Positions 51,901 to 53,732 of a DNA stretch of 53,732 nt are shown here, one piece after another (position 1 is the stretch's first letter; each line of letters opens with the position of its first letter). Both the position numbers and the translations under genes were made by a program. The DNA lies in NCBI GenBank assembly GCA_017651425.1, contig JAGCCZ010000075.1, positions 1 to 53,732 on the forward strand. Reading direction: 5' to 3'. Source of the DNA: Bacteroidales bacterium. Its GTDB lineage: Bacteria > Bacteroidota > Bacteroidia > Bacteroidales > WCHB1-69. The notes beneath the pieces were generated by a model, which searched no databases, had not been told where the DNA came from, and saw only the letters and a program-made list of their open reading frames with translations.

Positions 51901-53732
51901 CATTGGTCGTCACTTGGTTGTCATTGGTATAGACATTCTCGCTGAACGTGCTTTGGTTAGCACCCGGAATCTCAACACCATTTCTGAACCATGTGTAAAC
52001 AGCGCCTTGAGCATCGGCAGGATTGATGGTGGCAGCCAGGTTGACTTGGGCACCGTCGCAAACGGTATCCAGGACAACACCGTTCACCGTGACAGAAGTC
52101 ACAACAGGACGAGGATTGACCGTGATGGTGATCTCATCGGTGTCGAAGCAGGTGGAAGGTGTCTGGAATGCAACCACACCAACGGTGATGGTCTCATTGT
52201 AAGTGGTCGTGTAGGTAGCAGAGTTAGCACCCGGGATATCATAATGATAAGTGATCGGGAAGTAGGTGTACGTGAAGTTGCCGAGAGAATCGTAACCAGT
52301 CTCGAAGGTGTCGACACGGTGTCTGATTTCGTACCATTGATAGATCATGTTCTGAGCGTTCGGATCCACGAGGTTAGCAGTCAAGGTGACTTCGCCGCCT
52401 TCGCAAATCTCGGTCTCGGTAGCAGTGATGTTCACAACAGGTTGCGGATAGACGTACACAAGGTACTCTGCGGAAGTGGAAGCGCATGCGGCAGCAACGC
52501 CTTCTCTCTGAACCTCGACAGTGAATCTGTAAGGCTCAACGCGTGCATACCAGTATTCGCCATAGAATTGATTGTCACCATAACCGTAAGCCATGTTGTC
52601 TCTGATCATACCGCTCTCGTACCAAGTGTAATGCAGTGTACCCACATTGCCACCGATGGTGTCGACATTAGCGATCAAGAAGATGGAGTCGGTCTCACAG
52701 ACATGTTGATCGCCTGTGATCACAACGGTCGGGTTCGGATAGATGGTGAGGGCTGCGGAAGCAACAGGCAGGGAAGTACAACCAGAAGGAGTTCTGGTCA
52801 CGACAGCCGTGTAGATGTATTGCTGCGTGTTGTTGTCAACCGTAACAGGAGAATCATAGATGGTTTGTGCCGTAGCACCCGGCATGAGGACACCGTTTCT
52901 GTACCATGTATAGACATCATCGGTAGAAGGAACGTAGTTGCCGGCGTTAGCTGTGATTGCGATCTGAGCGCCTTGGCAAACGATCGTGTCGGACAAGGTG
53001 ACATTGGCAATGACAGGATCCGGAATCACATTCACGGTGATGGCGTTGCTGGTAGCATGGCAGAGGGAGTTGAGCTGCTTAGCAGTGAAGGTGTACACAT
53101 GGTCGCCGAGAGCAGGAACAACCGTGTAGGTCAGGGAAGTAGCACCAGCAATCTCAACATTGTTGTCATACCAGTGGTATTCCATGTTCGGGGTGTTCCA
53201 GTTGTTCAGATTAGCGGTCAGGGTGATTTCACCACCAACGCAGATCAGGTTCTCGGTAACTTCAATATTGACAACAGGTACAGTGTCAACATAGATTTGG
53301 GTTTCAGCCGTGGCTTGGCAACCGTATTCGTTCACCAAGGAAACGCTGAAGTTGTACGGATAGTCTCTGTAAGGTCTTGTCAGAACAATCATGGCATCGT
53401 GAGGACCAGTAGCACCGTTGATGACACGGTTGTCTTCGAACCATGTGAAGGTGTAGTCAGTGGTCGGCTCAGGATAGACATGGGCAACCATCGTGATGTT
53501 GTTTGCATTATCGCCGCAGATGATAGGATCAGCTTCGATAGCAAGCGTCGGATTCGGGTTAACAGTAACCGTGTCGGCGAAGGTCACGACGGACTCGCAG
53601 CCGTTAGCCGTTTGTTTCACGGACACTTCATAGACGTACACCGTCGGGTAGTCGCTGATAGCGTGCGGAGTCTCGGTGAAGGTAGCACCAACAGCGTTAG
53701 GAATGACTTCGCCGTTTCTGTACCATGTGAAG
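45980..53732 (-). CDS. Giant tandem Ig-like repeat surface protein with T9SS type A sorting domain (5' end outside window)
   Basis: The frame runs unbroken from the right edge to the stop at 45980, over 2,580 codons. The start lies outside, because the sequence at the edge (FTWYRNGEVIPNAV) is mid-domain. It is built of about 25 tandem Ig/PKD-like modules of roughly 80-110 residues. Each opens with a motif like TxICEGGxVTLTAN, carries WYxNGxxIxGA in the middle and often ends GCxxxS. These resemble the Ig_7/PKD-like domains of bacteroidal adhesins. The paired cysteines may form a disulfide in each module. After the repeats come a beta-rich region (CGEDVTISFDI) and a last ~80-residue type A sorting domain (KVYPVPATVQQ...VKFVIVK). 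A 729-bp internal duplication lies at 50372-51829. It should be exported by T9SS and displayed as a long adhesin. Confidence 0.93.
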   Translation of the reverse strand, partial: FTWYRNGEVIPNAVGATFTETPHAISDYPTVYVYEVSVKQTANGCESVVTFADTVTVNPNPTLAIEADPIICGDNANNITMVAHVYPEPTTDYTFTWFEDNRVINGATGPHDAMIVLTRPYRDYPYNFSVSLVNEYGCQATAETQIYVDTVPVVNIEVTENLICVGGEITLTANLNNWNTPNMEYHWYDNNVEIAGATSLTYTVVPALGDHVYTFTAKQLNSLCHATSNAITVNVIPDPVIANVTLSDTIVCQGAQIAITANAGNYVPSTDDVYTWYRNGVLMPGATAQTIYDSPVTVDNNTQQYIYTAVVTRTPSGCTSLPVASAALTIYPNPTVVITGDQHVCETDSIFLIANVDTIGGNVGTLHYTWYESGMIRDNMAYGYGDNQFYGEYWYARVEPYRFTVEVQREGVAAACASTSAEYLVYVYPQPVVNITATETEICEGGEVTLTANLVDPNAQNMIYQWYEIRHRVDTFETGYDSLGNFTYTYFPITYHYDIPGANSATYTTTYNETITVGVVAFQTPSTCFDTDEITITVNPRPVVTSVTVNGVVLDTVCDGAQVNLAATINPADAQGAVYTWFRNGVEIPGANQSTFSENVYTNDNQVTTNVYTVMVTLPASGCVSEVSVPNATVVVNPAPSTVTISGNNVICEGDSTVLTVYSDVDGIITWSTGSHEPSITVPAGVYTVTVTTPEGCEKTSDPFTVEALGTDLLVSASETHICAGEHTTLYVNQDGWAGNVTYQWCAEAGNSTATTVDVHPDVTTTYTVTATVNSSNNIHGCTAVGEVTIIVTPLPTTLVVTGDTTICQGDQATLTASTTDSDITGYIWYQNGVEIPGENQAVLTINFPDYGTYTYVAKAVNNQGCVSAIASNPATVTVNPAPTTVSITGNNIICENDMTNLTVYSDVTGTITWSTGSHDANINVPAGVYTVTVTTPEGCEMTSAPFTVEALGTDLLVSASETHICAGEHTTLYVNQDGWAGNVTYQWSANAGNSVATTVDVAPEVTTTYTVTATVNSTNNMNGCTAIGEVTIVVTPLPAIVTVNASADSICEGEQVTFTATPADPTYTYIWYQNGIEIAGEHQNVITVNFPIEGAYTFAAKAVNPDGCESAEASAPVTVYVSAAPDAVVISGNLEICNGGTTTLYADVTPHVAGATYQWYQDNVAIAGATGYFLTVTTAGSYKVDVTTNGCTTTSDAVNVIVNEAPQLQLTATETTICQFGTTVISAEATGWNNNEVNYTWSNGYHGSSFTFTPTVAGDYTFSVTASLATSGCTAVDQITIHVNAAPAAPVVTVNNALVCDGGQITLTMTDTNTVNYGTPIITWYDNGAYMAGNQTSVTLTPALGQHTYNVSVEYPNSGCNTAISEVVVVNVIPQPTVAIELTSGNNNVLCDGGSTTLTANVTPAGFNYNYQWFQNNVEIPGATNSTLDVTLFARESTYDYQVVVTAAPGCIVVSDVTSITVVSDPVVVASVDNAIICEGGVATFSVAVDGGVSNVNGLNGYTYAWYSNLDHSTPIANTPTFTVNNATAGTYAYEVIVTSPYGCSTTSNVVVLNVVEDPTVTVAVAAGYDATICENGSTVLVANVTGGYGTPSYQWYSNGLPILGETNRTLVLNNVANNNFVYTVKVTQTGVDCEAMSTNTVNPFTVVAPYSVTVTGNANTCVGGTVTLTAAVTGVLPTDVPTYQWYRVSANGVATPIAGANSAVYTTEPLLTEGSYEYYVGITSSISGCTTNSDSYTANVIADPTVVINGAHSVCEQGQLQLNATVYGGIPGVQYEYTWTWTGASSGSAVTAVPTYTPNLPANDGANHYYFTVTVNAVGTSGCDATSAAHELDVYAVPTVTVTADRSYVCEGGAVTFTANVTPAGNYNYAWTINGVANAANTPSVTTIVNNAGPVSATVTVSANNNIVSCETTATIAVPVQTVADPVVTITANHTSMCAGGTTTLSVANIVVDNNIPADYSYQWAINGHEIPGAINNTFVQSLTDAGTYIYTLKITQNGNLGCSSDWSAPVTVLVAEQPVVTLNSIDGLNICEGGSITLNGVVDNYGNTVNGVLNNSVYGPMTYTWNSNGVVVQNGVHSNVNAGTDQLTQTLNNVGNYNYNVVVTPTGYACQPAASNIVTVNVLNDPTWTDVHVYYPDVCVGQQVNLEAAIVGGVADYNNNTNGYIQWTVTFNGTTANVAGGQGGNSYDFPAYPGNYVYTPTYVGNIGSGCQLTNTADVEQPVTVHEIPTAMFVTGDGSTICANDPDASVELTIVFTGGAPYTFDIENMMTGEILPYHVSLTDTFRFYVSPNVTTRYRIIALANSYCENNELGSIESTTVTVNVNAVSFSETTFTPVYCGEDVTISFDITSGNENEAYQVYENGALIASGTVIDGHIIIPDGLLSEGTHYLTLVIGGCEYEVTVIIPVGSEYSDIFGPNFMDIRWDDVVIINLNANPRYEFVGFQWYRNNELIPGAIYKNYQEIGGLRGFYSVVLTAIDHETGEMVTFQTCPREFNSLTSMKVYPVPATVQQVITIELDLTAEELDGAVLDIYDATGKLINHMSDLTPITKVAGFKAQGTYFGRIITGTNEIKTVKFVIVK
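50372..51829 (-). repeat. Tandem 729-bp (243-codon) duplication inside the giant gene
   Basis: Two adjacent copies, about 51101-51829 and 50372-51100, share long identical stretches, for example around 51550 and 50821, exactly 729 bp apart. Each copy spans three Ig-like modules. The first two are nearly identical between copies; the third has diverged. Confidence 0.85.

Overview
The window looks like chromosomal DNA from a member of the Bacteroidota, most likely an unclassified Bacteroidales species. Four observations support this. At least fifteen genes are preceded by the Bacteroidota promoter box TAnnTTTG. Shine-Dalgarno sites are weak or absent. Four secreted proteins end in type IX secretion (T9SS) sorting domains, of type A or type B. 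Many genes belong to Bacteroidota-typical families (DUF6029, Omp28, DUF4159, DUF5618, BT_3928-like DoxX, DUF1599). No rRNA, tRNA or CRISPR array was recognised.

Positions 1-5.9 kb are an accessory island. It holds the 3' end of a DUF2779 gene, two AT-rich genes of unknown family, a broken membrane-protein gene, a DUF234-type AAA ATPase with a nuclease-like C-terminus, and an AbiE-type antitoxin/toxin pair. A 69-bp piece of the broken gene is repeated on the far side of the ATPase, and a shorter piece beyond the AbiE pair, so the cassettes appear to sit at one reused junction.

Positions 5.9-26.4 kb are mostly core genes: NADP-type glutamate dehydrogenase (gdhA), prmC with a DoxX/thioredoxin membrane protein, and a DUF1599 gene behind a large gingipain-like C25 protease. 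These are followed by tsaC-coaD and an envelope cluster with three thioredoxin-fold proteins and a DUF6029 outer-membrane protein. Next come a 2-hydroxyacid dehydrogenase with a short-chain fatty acid transporter, a secreted CotH protein, an IspD-guanine deaminase fusion and wecB.

Positions 26.4-34.2 kb alternate ordinary genes (GH16 glucanase, DUF4159, DUF5618, a von Willebrand-type membrane protein, trpS, a small outer-membrane protein) with two gene-free stretches. Each stretch carries a copy of a roughly 350-bp GC-rich element built from successive inverted repeats. One of the stems appears to be kept by compensatory changes. A tandem pair of related hairpins behind an orphan promoter precedes the first copy.

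Positions 34.2-53.7 kb hold a DUF721 gene, a TPR-dedA-aroE operon, a U32 peptidase-family gene coupled to an inner-membrane protein, and then three large envelope genes. These are a T9SS type-B PKD protein, an OmpA-family protein, and a giant protein of more than 2,550 residues made of about 25 tandem Ig-like modules with a type-A sorting signal. The giant gene contains a recent 729-bp internal duplication and runs off the right edge.
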